NCBI RefSeq assembly: GCF_011065935.2
Contig: NZ_JAAMNH020000001.1
Coordinates: forward strand, 1,571,001 to 1,635,000
Direction: 5' to 3'
Length of the DNA: 64,000 nucleotides
From: Clostridium estertheticum
GTDB taxonomy: Bacteria > Bacillota > Clostridia > Clostridiales > Clostridiaceae
Below the pieces are notes generated by a model. That model was not told the origin of the DNA. It made no database searches and worked only from the letters and a program-made list of their open reading frames with translations. Of the stretch, positions 55,909-64,000 are shown piece after piece (position 1 is the first letter of the stretch; each line of letters begins with the position of its first letter). A program made the position numbers and the translations under genes.

Positions 55909-56559
55909 ATGAACAAAGAACTTTTATTTAAAGAAATTATTACTCAATTAGTCGAAATGGAGGAAGCAAAGGTAGTAGAGTTATGTAAAAAGTCTTTAGA
56001 ACTGAACATACCTGCTTATGAAACTGTAATATCTGCACTTATACCTGGTATGAATGAGGTAGGAAGGCTTTATGAAGAGGAAGAATATTTTTTACCTGAG
56101 GTTTTAATGTGCTCTGATGCATTTAACTCTGGACTTGAGCTTGTAAAACCTTTCATTGATAAAAGTTCAATGGGAAAAGCGATTAAGGTAGTTATCGGTG
56201 TAATAGAGGGAGATACTCATGATATTGGTAAAAACCTCGTAAAAATTATGATGGAAGCATCAGGATTTGAGGTTTATGATCTAGGAAGAGATGTCAAACT
56301 GGAGAGCTTTATTGAAAAGGCAGAAGAGGTAAATAGCGATATAATCTGTATGTCAACTTTAATGACCACTACTATGGATGGAATGAAAACAGTTATAGAT
56401 AGATTAAAAGAAAGAAATATTAGGGATAAATATAAAATAATGATAGGTGGAGGACCGATCTCCTCGCGTTATGCAGAAATGATAGGTGCAGATTTATATA
56501 CAAATGATGCAAACGAAGCAGTTAGAAAAGCAAAAGAATTAGTAGGGGTGGGAGCATAA
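55909..56559 (+). CDS. Corrinoid-binding methyl carrier protein
   Basis: GGAGGAG fixes the start at ATG 55909, with 216 residues. The N-terminal helical cap (residues 1-85) is followed by a cobalamin-binding fold with the lower-ligand motif EGDTHDIGKN, the GGG of IMIGGGPIS, and DLYTNDANEAV. It carries the methyl group on cobalamin between methyltransferases, as MtaC, MttC or MtvC proteins do. Its stop overlaps the next start (TAATG), so it is coupled to the methyltransferase gene, in an operon of seven genes. Confidence 0.93.
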   Translation: MNKELLFKEIITQLVEMEEAKVVELCKKSLELNIPAYETVISALIPGMNEVGRLYEEEEYFLPEVLMCSDAFNSGLELVKPFIDKSSMGKAIKVVIGVIEGDTHDIGKNLVKIMMEASGFEVYDLGRDVKLESFIEKAEEVNSDIICMSTLMTTTMDGMKTVIDRLKERNIRDKYKIMIGGGPISSRYAEMIGADLYTNDANEAVRKAKELVGVGA

Positions 56560-57614
56560 TGAAGTTTAGAGAAGATATATTAACTCCAAAGGAAAGACTA
56601 GGAGCATTTCTTACTGGAAAACCATTAGATAGAATGTTATGTATGCCCATAGTGACTGCAAATACAGCGCATCTTATTGGTAAAACAGTTAAGGAGCATC
56701 AAGAAGATGGAGAAGTGATGGCAAGATCACATATCGCGGCTTTTAATAGATTTAGGTACGATTTGGTATATTTATTTACAAACTGTTCCTATGTGGCAGA
56801 AGCTATGGGAGCGCCACTTCAATATTCAGAAGATGAACCAGCAAATTGTGAAGTGCCAATTATTAATTCAATAGAAGATTTAGAGAAAATTCATGTTGCA
56901 GAAAAGAATGATGGAAAATTTCCAGTTTATTATGAAGCACTTGATATTTTAAATAGTGAAATTGGAGATCAAGTGTTTTTATCAGTATGTTTTTCCGGTC
57001 CAGTTTCCACAGCGGCAACATTAAGAGGAGTAGAGGACTTTGCAAGAGATACTTATGCAAATCCTGAACTTTGTCACTCGCTACTAAGGATGTCAACGGA
57101 TAGTTGTAAGAATCTTATGAGAGAAATTATTGCACATGGTGCCATTCCAATTATATTAGAACCAATTGCATCAGGAAGCTTGTTTAGTGCAAAAATGTTT
57201 AAAAAATTTGCATTTCCATACATTAAAGAATTGATAGACCTTGCTCATGAACTAGGAAGTGCGGTGCCTCTTCATATATGTGGAAAAACTCATAAAATAG
57301 TTGATTTAATGACTGATACTGGGTCGGATATTATTAGTATAGATAAATGTGATTTAGCTATTGCAAGAGAAAAAGTAGCTGGGAGAGCAGTTATACTTGG
57401 AAATATTGATCCAGCAGATGAATTATTATTTGGCCCTAAGGAAAGTATTTTTGATATATGTAGACAATCAATCGAGACAATGAAGGGGTATACTCCAGGT
57501 TTTATTCTTGCAACAGGCTGTGAAACATCAAATAAGGTTCCTTTTGAAAATATACAATATATGATGGAGGCAGTAAGGACCTATGGTGTATATGAATATA
57601 ATGAAGGTGTATAA
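56559..57614 (+). CDS. MtaA/UroD-family corrinoid methyltransferase (1)
   Basis: A 351-residue TIM-barrel protein of the uroporphyrinogen-decarboxylase superfamily: an opening LTPKERLGAFLTGKPLDR, then the zinc motif HICGKT with a distant Cys in LATGCETS, and GNIDPADELLFGP. The HxC...C triad binds the zinc that activates a thiol in MtaA-type enzymes. It moves methyl from an unknown substrate to the corrinoid protein or from it to an acceptor thiol. Coupled to the carrier protein gene by a TAATG overlap. Confidence 0.88.
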   Translation: MKFREDILTPKERLGAFLTGKPLDRMLCMPIVTANTAHLIGKTVKEHQEDGEVMARSHIAAFNRFRYDLVYLFTNCSYVAEAMGAPLQYSEDEPANCEVPIINSIEDLEKIHVAEKNDGKFPVYYEALDILNSEIGDQVFLSVCFSGPVSTAATLRGVEDFARDTYANPELCHSLLRMSTDSCKNLMREIIAHGAIPIILEPIASGSLFSAKMFKKFAFPYIKELIDLAHELGSAVPLHICGKTHKIVDLMTDTGSDIISIDKCDLAIAREKVAGRAVILGNIDPADELLFGPKESIFDICRQSIETMKGYTPGFILATGCETSNKVPFENIQYMMEAVRTYGVYEYNEGV

Positions 57615-57616
57615 TT

Positions 57617-58615
57617 TTGAATGAAAAAGAAAGATTATTAAGGATACTCAAGGGAAAAGACGTTGATAGAACACCTGTGATTTGTCCTGGTGGAATGATG
57701 AGTGCTTGCACCACTGAAATATTAGAGGACATAGAAGGTAACCATAATTTAGATTATAAGACCATGGCAAGAGCTTCTAGAAAAATTTATACTGGTACAG
57801 GTTTTGAAAATTATGGAGTTCCATTTGCAATGATAGCTGAAGCAGAGCCAATAGGTGCTAAAGTGCAAATAGGAAATAAACTAGTAGAAGAAAGAGTAAT
57901 AGAGTACAATAGTAGTTCTTTAGAACAAATAATGAAAGATTACAATGTAATACCTAAAAATGAAAATAGAATGAATGTAGTTCTAAATGCTATTGGTGAA
58001 CTGAAAAATAGTAGTGTTCCGGTTATAGGAAATATAATGGGTCATATTAGCACTGCTACCTCTGCCGTGGATCCATTAGTGATCTTAAAGATGTTAAGAA
58101 AAGACCCGGAAAGAGTCTATAGTTTCTTTAAATTTATTAACAATTATCTTATGGAGTATGCTAAGGAAAGCATTAATGCAGGAGCAGATGTTATAGTTAT
58201 TTCAGACCCCACTGCCACAGGCGAAATTTTAGGTGGAAAGAATTTTAGTAAGTTTGCTGTACCTCTTTATAAAGAGATGATTGATAGTATTCATAGTTTG
58301 AATGTACCTGTTATTGTACATATTTGTGGAAACGCAAATACCATAATAGAGGGGCTTAATTCAATTAATACGGATGGTTATAGTTTTGATTCTGTAGTAA
58401 ATATGAGGCATGCAAAATCATTGATAAAAGGAAGACTTATGGGAAACGTAAGTACGCAGCTTCTCCATACTGGAGAAAAGGATAAGATAATTTCCATAAC
58501 TAAAAATTGCATTGATTCAGGTGTAGACATAGTTTCACCAGCATGTGGCCTTAGCATGGCAACGTCCATAGATAATCTAAAAACTATGACAGATTACGTA
58601 AAGAGAGGAATATAA
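57617..58615 (+). CDS. MtaA/UroD-family corrinoid methyltransferase (2)
   Basis: 332 residues from TTG 57617, with AAGGTG upstream and only two bases after the preceding stop. It has the same fold as its neighbour with VHICGNANTI and SPACGLSMAT as the zinc ligands, and opens ILKGKDVDRTPVICPGG. The two enzymes differ enough to have different roles; one may take methyl from the donor and the other deliver it. Which is which cannot be told. Confidence 0.87.
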   Translation: MNEKERLLRILKGKDVDRTPVICPGGMMSACTTEILEDIEGNHNLDYKTMARASRKIYTGTGFENYGVPFAMIAEAEPIGAKVQIGNKLVEERVIEYNSSSLEQIMKDYNVIPKNENRMNVVLNAIGELKNSSVPVIGNIMGHISTATSAVDPLVILKMLRKDPERVYSFFKFINNYLMEYAKESINAGADVIVISDPTATGEILGGKNFSKFAVPLYKEMIDSIHSLNVPVIVHICGNANTIIEGLNSINTDGYSFDSVVNMRHAKSLIKGRLMGNVSTQLLHTGEKDKIISITKNCIDSGVDIVSPACGLSMATSIDNLKTMTDYVKRGI

Positions 58616-58620
58616 GTTCA

Positions 58621-60348
58621 ATGGTTAGTGTAAAATTTAAAAATGAAAATATAACAATAGAAGTGAAGCAAGGTACAAAACTATCAGAGTGTATAAGAAT
58701 TGCTAACCTTTCCATTGAGACCCCATGCAACTGCATGGGGCTTTGTGGCAAGTGTAAAGTAAGGGTTGTAGGGGAAATGTATCCGCCTTCCTTATTGGAA
58801 CAAGGTTTTATCTTAAATGAAGAAAATATAAGACTTGCTTGCATGGCAGAAGTATTAGGTGACGTAGAGGTTCAGCTTATTAATACTAATAACAAGCTAA
58901 AAACAATAAATAATGGCTACAGTATAGATGTTACTATTAATAACCAAATAAAAAAGATCAAATTACCTGAAGTAGATAACACTAGTCCTATTCCTTATAT
59001 TGAAACTATAGATATGAATGTAAATTCAATACCTGTATTTGAAAAAATAGCTGCGGGTAGAAGAGAAGATCATAGTGAGATTTATGGAGTTTGTTTTGAA
59101 AATAATATCATTGACATAGTTAATAAAACTGATATTATCCTTGGAGTAGCAGTTGATATAGGAACTACGGGTATTTCTGCATATTTAGTTAATTTAGAAA
59201 CAGGAGAAGTAATAAATAAAAACTCATATTTAAACCCTCAAACAGAGTATGGCGGAGACGTTCTTTCAAGAATTTCTTTTGCAATTAATAATGAAGATGG
59301 AACAAGGGTATTAAGAGATTCCATAGTAAATAAAATAAATGAAATGGTTAAAGAACTAATAAATAAGAATTATGAACTAGATAATGTATACAGAATAATG
59401 ATAGCTGCAAATACCACAATGCTTCATTTCTTTGCTGGTGTTAATCCCTATTCTATAGCTAAAGCACCCTATAGAGCTATCTTCCTAAATAAGATGGATA
59501 TAAGAGCCAGAGAAATTGGTATTTCTATTAATAGGAAGGGTATAGTGACACTTCTTCCATCAGCCTCAGCATATGTGGGTGCTGATATTCTTGCTGGAAT
59601 TGCAGCTACAGATTTTCATAAAAAGAAAAACTCCTGTATTTTTATAGACATTGGTACCAATGGAGAAATAGTTGCTATAGCACAGGGGAAAATGGCGGCC
59701 ACATCAACAGCTGCAGGTCCGGCCCTTGAGGGAATGAATATATCTTGTGGCTTACGAGCAGTGACTGGTGCCATAGATAGTTTTAATATAGATGAGGATT
59801 ATAATATTTCATTTACCACAATAGATGGCGGTGAGGCTAAAGGAATTTGTGGCAGTGCACTTATAGACATTGCAGCAAATATGGTTGTAAAAGAAATTGT
59901 TCACAAAAGTGGAAGATTTAATAAAAACTTAAATGAAAAAATATCAAGCAGAGTTAGGGATAAAAAGTTTTATATAACGGATGATATATATATTTCCCAA
60001 AAGGATATCAGACAAATACAATTGGCAAAGGGAGCTATTTCAGCTGGAATATCAATGTTACTTAAGGAAGTTAATATTAGCTTGGAAATGGTGGAGGAGG
60101 TTGTGATTGCAGGAGCCTTTGGATATCATATAAATGAAGATAGTATAAAAACAATTGGACTCATACCTAAGGGATTTAAGGGTAGAATTACTTTTGTAGG
60201 AAACTCTTCTATTGAAGGTGCAAGACTTGCATTAATAAATAAAGACATATTAGAGACTATCATAGGTTTTAAAAACAAAATAGAAATAGTTGAATTATCT
60301 ACAAAAGATGAGTTTCAAGATTATTTCGTAGAGGCACTAAGCTTTTAA
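58621..60348 (+). CDS. Reductive activator of corrinoid proteins (RACE, DUF4445)
   Basis: 575 residues. An N-terminal 2Fe-2S ferredoxin domain (CNCMGLCGKCKV and a later LAC, about residues 35-75) is followed by an ASKHA-type ATPase fold with DIGTTGISAYLV, FIDIGTNGEIVAIA, TAAGPALEGMNI and GAFGYHINED. RamA/CoaR-like activators use ATP to rereduce cobalamin that has gone to Co(II). Its place in the same operon as the corrinoid protein fits this exactly. Confidence 0.9.
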   Translation: MVSVKFKNENITIEVKQGTKLSECIRIANLSIETPCNCMGLCGKCKVRVVGEMYPPSLLEQGFILNEENIRLACMAEVLGDVEVQLINTNNKLKTINNGYSIDVTINNQIKKIKLPEVDNTSPIPYIETIDMNVNSIPVFEKIAAGRREDHSEIYGVCFENNIIDIVNKTDIILGVAVDIGTTGISAYLVNLETGEVINKNSYLNPQTEYGGDVLSRISFAINNEDGTRVLRDSIVNKINEMVKELINKNYELDNVYRIMIAANTTMLHFFAGVNPYSIAKAPYRAIFLNKMDIRAREIGISINRKGIVTLLPSASAYVGADILAGIAATDFHKKKNSCIFIDIGTNGEIVAIAQGKMAATSTAAGPALEGMNISCGLRAVTGAIDSFNIDEDYNISFTTIDGGEAKGICGSALIDIAANMVVKEIVHKSGRFNKNLNEKISSRVRDKKFYITDDIYISQKDIRQIQLAKGAISAGISMLLKEVNISLEMVEEVVIAGAFGYHINEDSIKTIGLIPKGFKGRITFVGNSSIEGARLALINKDILETIIGFKNKIEIVELSTKDEFQDYFVEALSF

Positions 60349-60361
60349 TTGAGGTGAAGAA

Positions 60362-61306
60362 ATGATAAAAATAGATGTAGTTTCAGGATTTCTTGGATCA
60401 GGAAAAACAACTTTAATAAAAAGCTTATTAAAAGCCTATGAAAATGAAAAAGTTGTATTGATTGAAAATGAATTTGGTGACATTGGTATAGATGGAGACA
60501 TAATTGAAAGAGAGGGTTTCCAGGTTTTTGAAATTTCAAGTGGATGTATTTGCTGTATTATGAAAAAAGATTTTTTGATGGTGCTGTCTAGAATAATCAG
60601 TGAATTTAATCCGGATAGAATCATAGTGGAACCTACTGGAATAAGTATATTAAGTGAAATTATTGATATACTCAGCACCAAGGAAGTTTCAGAAAAATGT
60701 AGCATAAATTCATTAGTTACAGTAATAGATAGCATAAACTATCTACAGCAGTGTGATGTTTTTGGAGAATTTTTTGAAGATCAAATAATAAATGCTGAAA
60801 CTTTAATATTAAGTAAAAGCCAATTTATAGACCAGGAAAAGGTCGAGGAAATTACAGAAGCTTTAAGGAAATTAAATAAGGAATCAGAAATTATAACTTC
60901 AAATTGGAGTAACCTTTCTTCGAGTGAAGTAAAGGAATTGTTAGAGGGAAATATAAAGTTAGATCTTAAAGAATTGTTTTACGCAGAATATAAACCCTGC
61001 AAGGAAAATAAATTTAAAGCTGTTGGCATAAAAACTTCAAAAAAATTTACAAAGCGCGAGCTAGAAGAGATTTTAATGGAACTTAAAAATCCTATATATG
61101 GTATGGTTTTGAGAGGTAAGGGGTTTTTAAAGGGTGTAAATTCATTTCTTGAATTTAGCTATACAAATGGTGAATATATCATAGATGAAAATAAAGAAAG
61201 ATGTAGTGGTAGACTCTGTTTAATTGGACAAAACTTAAATGAGGAAGAGTTAAATAAGCTTTTTAAGATTAAAGTCGGGGGGCTATTTCATTGGTTGAAA
61301 TTCTAA
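60362..61306 (+). CDS. CobW/COG0523-family GTPase
   Basis: 314 residues: P-loop GFLGSGKTTLIKS, ENEFGDIGIDG (switch), the metal-binding GCICC motif, IVEPTG, and LSKSQ in the place of the NKxD box, then a CobW C-terminal domain. These GTPases deliver metals, or help insert cobalt or zinc into target proteins. In this operon, loading zinc into the MtaA enzymes or helping with cobalamin is plausible. The stop overlaps the next gene by 16 bases. Confidence 0.87.
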   Translation: MIKIDVVSGFLGSGKTTLIKSLLKAYENEKVVLIENEFGDIGIDGDIIEREGFQVFEISSGCICCIMKKDFLMVLSRIISEFNPDRIIVEPTGISILSEIIDILSTKEVSEKCSINSLVTVIDSINYLQQCDVFGEFFEDQIINAETLILSKSQFIDQEKVEEITEALRKLNKESEIITSNWSNLSSSEVKELLEGNIKLDLKELFYAEYKPCKENKFKAVGIKTSKKFTKRELEEILMELKNPIYGMVLRGKGFLKGVNSFLEFSYTNGEYIIDENKERCSGRLCLIGQNLNEEELNKLFKIKVGGLFHWLKF

Positions 61307-62127
61307 TAGATAGCTTTAAAGATACAATAAAGGTAGTTCCATTATTATTTATTATTTTTTTCACAGTTGACTATATAATGCTTAAAGTAAATAAAGATAA
61401 TAAACTTATTGAAAGGTTATCTAAATATGATTATATTGGTGGAAGCCTACTTGGATTAGTACCACAGTGTGGAATACCTGTGGCAATGGCAAGACTATAT
61501 AGCAATGGACATATATCTCTTGGCATGCTTGCTGCAGTTTTTATTTCAAGTTCAGATGAAGCATTGATAATAATTGGAGCCCATCCAGAAAAACTTGGTT
61601 TTATGTTCAAGTTGATTTTTGTAAAGATATTAATAGGTATGGCGGCAGGATTTATTATTAATTTACTTATAAAAGAAAAAAGAAATAGAATCAAAGGGTG
61701 CACCATTAATTGTGACTGCCCCAAATGTAGGCGAAATAAAAACATTTTGACTCATAATTTAATTTACACTGCTAGAGTTACTGCTTTTTTAATAATAACT
61801 GTATTCATCATAAATTATGGAGTAAGTGTGCTTGGAGAGGAAAGTCTTCATGCAATACTTGGAAAGAATACATATCTTCAGCCTATTATTGCATCATTAA
61901 TTGGAATGATTCCAAGTTGCATATCCTCTGTAGTGCTTGCTGAGGCTTTTATTAAAGGAGCCATCGGAGTTGGTCCATTAGTGGCAGGGCTGTGTGCAAA
62001 TACCGGATATGGTATTCTTATTGTGATGAAGGAGCTACCACTTAAGAAAGCAATGAAAATTATGATACTAATTCAAGGAATTAGTATCACCGTTGGAGAA
62101 CTAATCTACATTTTTGGAGGTAAATAA
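61291..62127 (+). CDS. Putative metal/anion permease with a cytoplasmic Cys cluster
   Basis: 278 residues from TTG 61291 (GGGGGG eight bases upstream), overlapping the GTPase gene. About eight helices; two similar halves with LVPQCGIPVAMARLY and LIGMIPSCISSVVLAEAF, both PxC-containing, suggest an inverted repeat as in ArsP_2-like putative manganese/arsenic transporters. Between them lies CTINCDCPKCRR, a possible metal site on the cytoplasmic loop. It may import the metal used by the GTPase, or export one. Substrate unknown. Confidence 0.7.
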   Translation: MVEILIDSFKDTIKVVPLLFIIFFTVDYIMLKVNKDNKLIERLSKYDYIGGSLLGLVPQCGIPVAMARLYSNGHISLGMLAAVFISSSDEALIIIGAHPEKLGFMFKLIFVKILIGMAAGFIINLLIKEKRNRIKGCTINCDCPKCRRNKNILTHNLIYTARVTAFLIITVFIINYGVSVLGEESLHAILGKNTYLQPIIASLIGMIPSCISSVVLAEAFIKGAIGVGPLVAGLCANTGYGILIVMKELPLKKAMKIMILIQGISITVGELIYIFGGK

Positions 62128-62128
62128 A

Positions 62129-63004
62129 TTGGAATACAATATTAAATTTAAATGTGAAGGCGACAATCTAGAGGTAATTCCAGATAACATAGTAAATAAT
62201 ACGGGAATAACCTTTCCAAAGGCCCACACAGAGAATTCATTAATGTGTTATTTGGCCAAGGAATTGAAAAATTATAAGAAGGACAGCATATGTAGAGTTC
62301 CATTTTGTGTAACAGTTGAAGCAGAAGCGCTAGGCGGAAACATAAAGCTAGGAGACATGAAAAATGGGCCAAGAGTTGAGAGCTATGCATTTACGACTAT
62401 AGAAGAATTGGGAAATATAAAAAATATTAATTTTCAAAAGGGTAGAATAAATGAGGTTTTAGAAGCAGTTGAAAAACTTACGAATGAAGGGGAGTGTGTT
62501 GCCTTAACTGTGGAAGGTCCCTTCACTATTCTATCTTCCATTATTGATCCAATGATTTTTTATAAGGGAATAAGAAAAAATAAAGAGAAAATAGATGAAT
62601 TTTTAATGGTTCTTGAAGATAATATTGTGAGTTATATTATAGAAGGCATAAAACGAGGTGCAAAAATAATATCCTATGGTGACCCAGTAGGTTCTTTGGA
62701 TATTGTTGGGCCAAAGGTATATGAGCAGTATAGCGGTAGGATTTCTCACAATATACTAAAAAGAGTGGAACCTTATTTGGAGAATGCAGTAGTACATCTT
62801 TGTGGAAAAACTTCAACTGCATTTGAAAAATATGGCCTTAGTGTATCAAAGGCCATTGAATTTGAGGGTGAATTAACTTATGGTGAGGCCATAAATAAAA
62901 TATTACAAGATAGAAAGAATGTAAAATTTATTGGAAATGCCTGCATTAAAAGAACACCATTTATAATGAAAAACTCCGTGGCTTGGGAGATAAAGCTTTT
63001 ATAA
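62129..63004 (+). CDS. UroD-family protein, third member
   Basis: TTG 62129 has TTTGGAGG upstream (spacing 8), which also ends the permease gene; a TTG at 62114 falls inside that site. 291 residues with VVHLCGKTS and IGNACIKRTP as the zinc ligands and YGDPVGSLDIVGPK, shorter than its two neighbours and lacking their N-terminal part. It may be a methyltransferase with a smaller substrate, or an accessory. Last gene of the operon. Confidence 0.78.
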   Translation: MEYNIKFKCEGDNLEVIPDNIVNNTGITFPKAHTENSLMCYLAKELKNYKKDSICRVPFCVTVEAEALGGNIKLGDMKNGPRVESYAFTTIEELGNIKNINFQKGRINEVLEAVEKLTNEGECVALTVEGPFTILSSIIDPMIFYKGIRKNKEKIDEFLMVLEDNIVSYIIEGIKRGAKIISYGDPVGSLDIVGPKVYEQYSGRISHNILKRVEPYLENAVVHLCGKTSTAFEKYGLSVSKAIEFEGELTYGEAINKILQDRKNVKFIGNACIKRTPFIMKNSVAWEIKLL

Positions 63005-63031
63005 GAAGTGCCACCCACGTGGCAAGTGGCA
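63005..63031. repeat. Dispersed hairpin repeat, copy 3
   Basis: GTGCCACCCACGTGGCAAGT then GGCA, with TGCCAC/GTGGCA pairing. The best-formed of the three copies, directly behind a stop codon. Confidence 0.65.
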
Positions 63032-63084
63032 TGTTTTAAAGCATAAAATTTGATTTGAAGATACAAAATCCAATTATTTAAAAT

Positions 63085-63128
63085 TAAAAAATCAGTTAAC
63101 CAAAATCATTGGCTAACTGATTTTTTAT
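63085..63128. terminator. Bidirectional intrinsic terminator
   Basis: AAAAATCAGTTA and TAACTGATTTTTT pair around a CCAA/TTGG inner stem. It closes the corrinoid operon and the convergent lipoprotein gene. Confidence 0.85.
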
Positions 63129-63134
63129 TCCATA

Positions 63135-63689
63135 TTATTTTTTCATTTCCTGTTTTCCTGTGACTTTACTTGTAGCATCCATTTTGAATGTGGATTTTGC
63201 TTCAGCCGTAGTAAAATAAACATTTCCGTCAACTGTAGCATCTATTAACTGAAAGTTATTTGCTGAAACATAAAGGTCACCTTTAAAAGTCCCATGTTCT
63301 ATACTGCCCATAGGGCTACTAAAAGTTAACTTTGGAGCAGTCAAAATGAATCTAGCAGTTACTTTACGGTTTTCGTCTTGACTGTATAGAGCTATCTTAC
63401 GTTTTATAATATCTTTGCCAGCTGTATCTTTTTTACCGTTTTTATACTCACCCTCAACTACAAGATTACTATCAATAGCTAAATCCTTTGTTATTGCAAT
63501 AATCCATGTGCCCTTGCTGCTTATAGCCTTTTCAAAAGCAGTTGCAGTATTTACTACTGAAGCTGTTGTGACTACATTCGGCGTTGTTTCTGGTGGCGTT
63601 GTTTGTGGAGGTGTTACAGCTTTCTTACCACACCCTACTAGCATTAATGTTAATATAGCTGAAGTTAATAATATGGTTTTAATTTTCAT
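63135..63689 (-). CDS. Lipoprotein of unknown function
   Basis: AAGGAGG precedes ATG 63689 on the minus strand. 184 residues with a lipobox (LMLVGC) and a Thr/Pro-rich linker (TPPQTTPPETTPNVV), then a body with repeated turns of beta character (GTFKGDLYVSANNFQLIDAT, VDGNVYF) that could fold as a small beta-helix. Surface-anchored. I recognise no family. Single gene. Confidence 0.75.
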   Translation of the reverse strand: MKIKTILLTSAILTLMLVGCGKKAVTPPQTTPPETTPNVVTTASVVNTATAFEKAISSKGTWIIAITKDLAIDSNLVVEGEYKNGKKDTAGKDIIKRKIALYSQDENRKVTARFILTAPKLTFSSPMGSIEHGTFKGDLYVSANNFQLIDATVDGNVYFTTAEAKSTFKMDATSKVTGKQEMKK

Positions 63690-63983
63690 TACAAATCCTC
63701 CTTGTTAGTTATATAGTTTTTAATTTCAATTTAGTATAACCAAAAGGATGACAATTAATGTTTTTAAATAAATAGATTAAATAATTAGTTTTTTACAGCT
63801 TGAATCAAAACTAAAAGAAATAAATGTTTAAATGCATAATAATTGAGCTGAATATGAAAAATGGCTAGAGTTATGTTATTAAACCTATAAAAAAAGAAAG
63901 TAATGTTTTAGTAAAATAAAAAATTCCAATATTGATATTTAATAAAATTTATGGTAATGTTAATATAATAAGATTTCAATATA
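63690..63983. other. Upstream region of the next gene
   Basis: AT-rich DNA between divergent genes; no clear promoter boxes called. Nothing else seen. Confidence 0.3.
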
Positions 63984-64000
63984 AGGAGGGAAAAGCCATG
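63984..64000 (+). CDS. Start of the next gene (only the ATG is inside)
   Basis: AAGGAGGG at 63984, then AAAAGCC and ATG at 63998-64000. The distance is right for a start codon, so a plus-strand gene begins at the very end of the window. Confidence 0.6.

Overview
The window comes from a low-GC, AT-biased Firmicute, most likely Clostridium sensu stricto. The evidence is AGGAGG-type ribosome sites, A/T-ending codons, a selenocysteine formate dehydrogenase, corrinoid methyltransferase genes and clostridial-type secreted proteins. Coordinates and readings come from inspecting the sequence by eye; no database search was run.

Bases 1-2892 are ordinary chromosome: the end of a dipeptide epimerase gene and a convergent YjeM-type amino-acid transporter. 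At 2893 an alpha/beta-hydrolase gene begins. It is interrupted at 3097 by a 38-bp Tn3-family inverted repeat, and its 3' end resumes at 33212 after the opposite inverted repeat. Both junctions carry the 5-bp sequence TAATA, and joining them restores the hydrolase reading frame. Bases 3097-33211 (30,115 bp) therefore behave as one Tn3-type mobile element without an intact transposase; only N- and C-terminal transposase scraps remain.

The cargo is a polymorphic-toxin locus of the Rhs/YD-repeat (WapA-like) type. It holds one large intact secreted Rhs protein (14597-21226) and several promoterless or broken Rhs 3' cassettes (3684-6149, 7646-8548, 21886-23823, 24345-25279, 26386-29361, 30031-30320). 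Each cassette has its own C-terminal tip, and most are followed by a small gene that looks like an immunity gene. One tip is an AHH-type nuclease followed by an Imm11-like gene. Three tips look like related hydrophobic, membrane-active domains, and each is followed by a 65-84-residue protein with two membrane helices. The element also carries signal peptidase I (lepB) in its right-hand end module, smaller Tn3 derivatives, a MITE-like element, a tRNA-Ser 3' fragment and a candidate structured RNA.

Bases 33491-40550 return to chromosome and include several decaying genes: ybaK, a truncated acetyltransferase, an OpuC-type osmoprotectant ABC transporter, a ruined hypF, a RyR-domain protein and an IS3 remnant. 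Bases 40594-45957 (minus strand) form a formate dehydrogenase operon: fdhF with an in-frame TGA read as selenocysteine, an Fe-S/flavoprotein electron-transfer subunit, mobA and fdhD. A divergent MarR regulator and MFS exporter pair follows, with two clear operator dyads.

Bases 48294-55674 hold a zinc-ribbon mini-gene, a Ca2+/H+ antiporter, an envelope-lipid operon (flippase-like protein, degenerate phosphoesterase-GT4 fusion, DUF374 acyltransferase) and a secreted lamin-tail/BIG2 protein. Bases 55909-63004 are a seven-gene corrinoid methyl-transfer operon: corrinoid protein, three MtaA/UroD-family proteins, a reductive activator, a CobW-type GTPase and a permease. A lipoprotein gene on the minus strand and the start codon of a further gene end the window.
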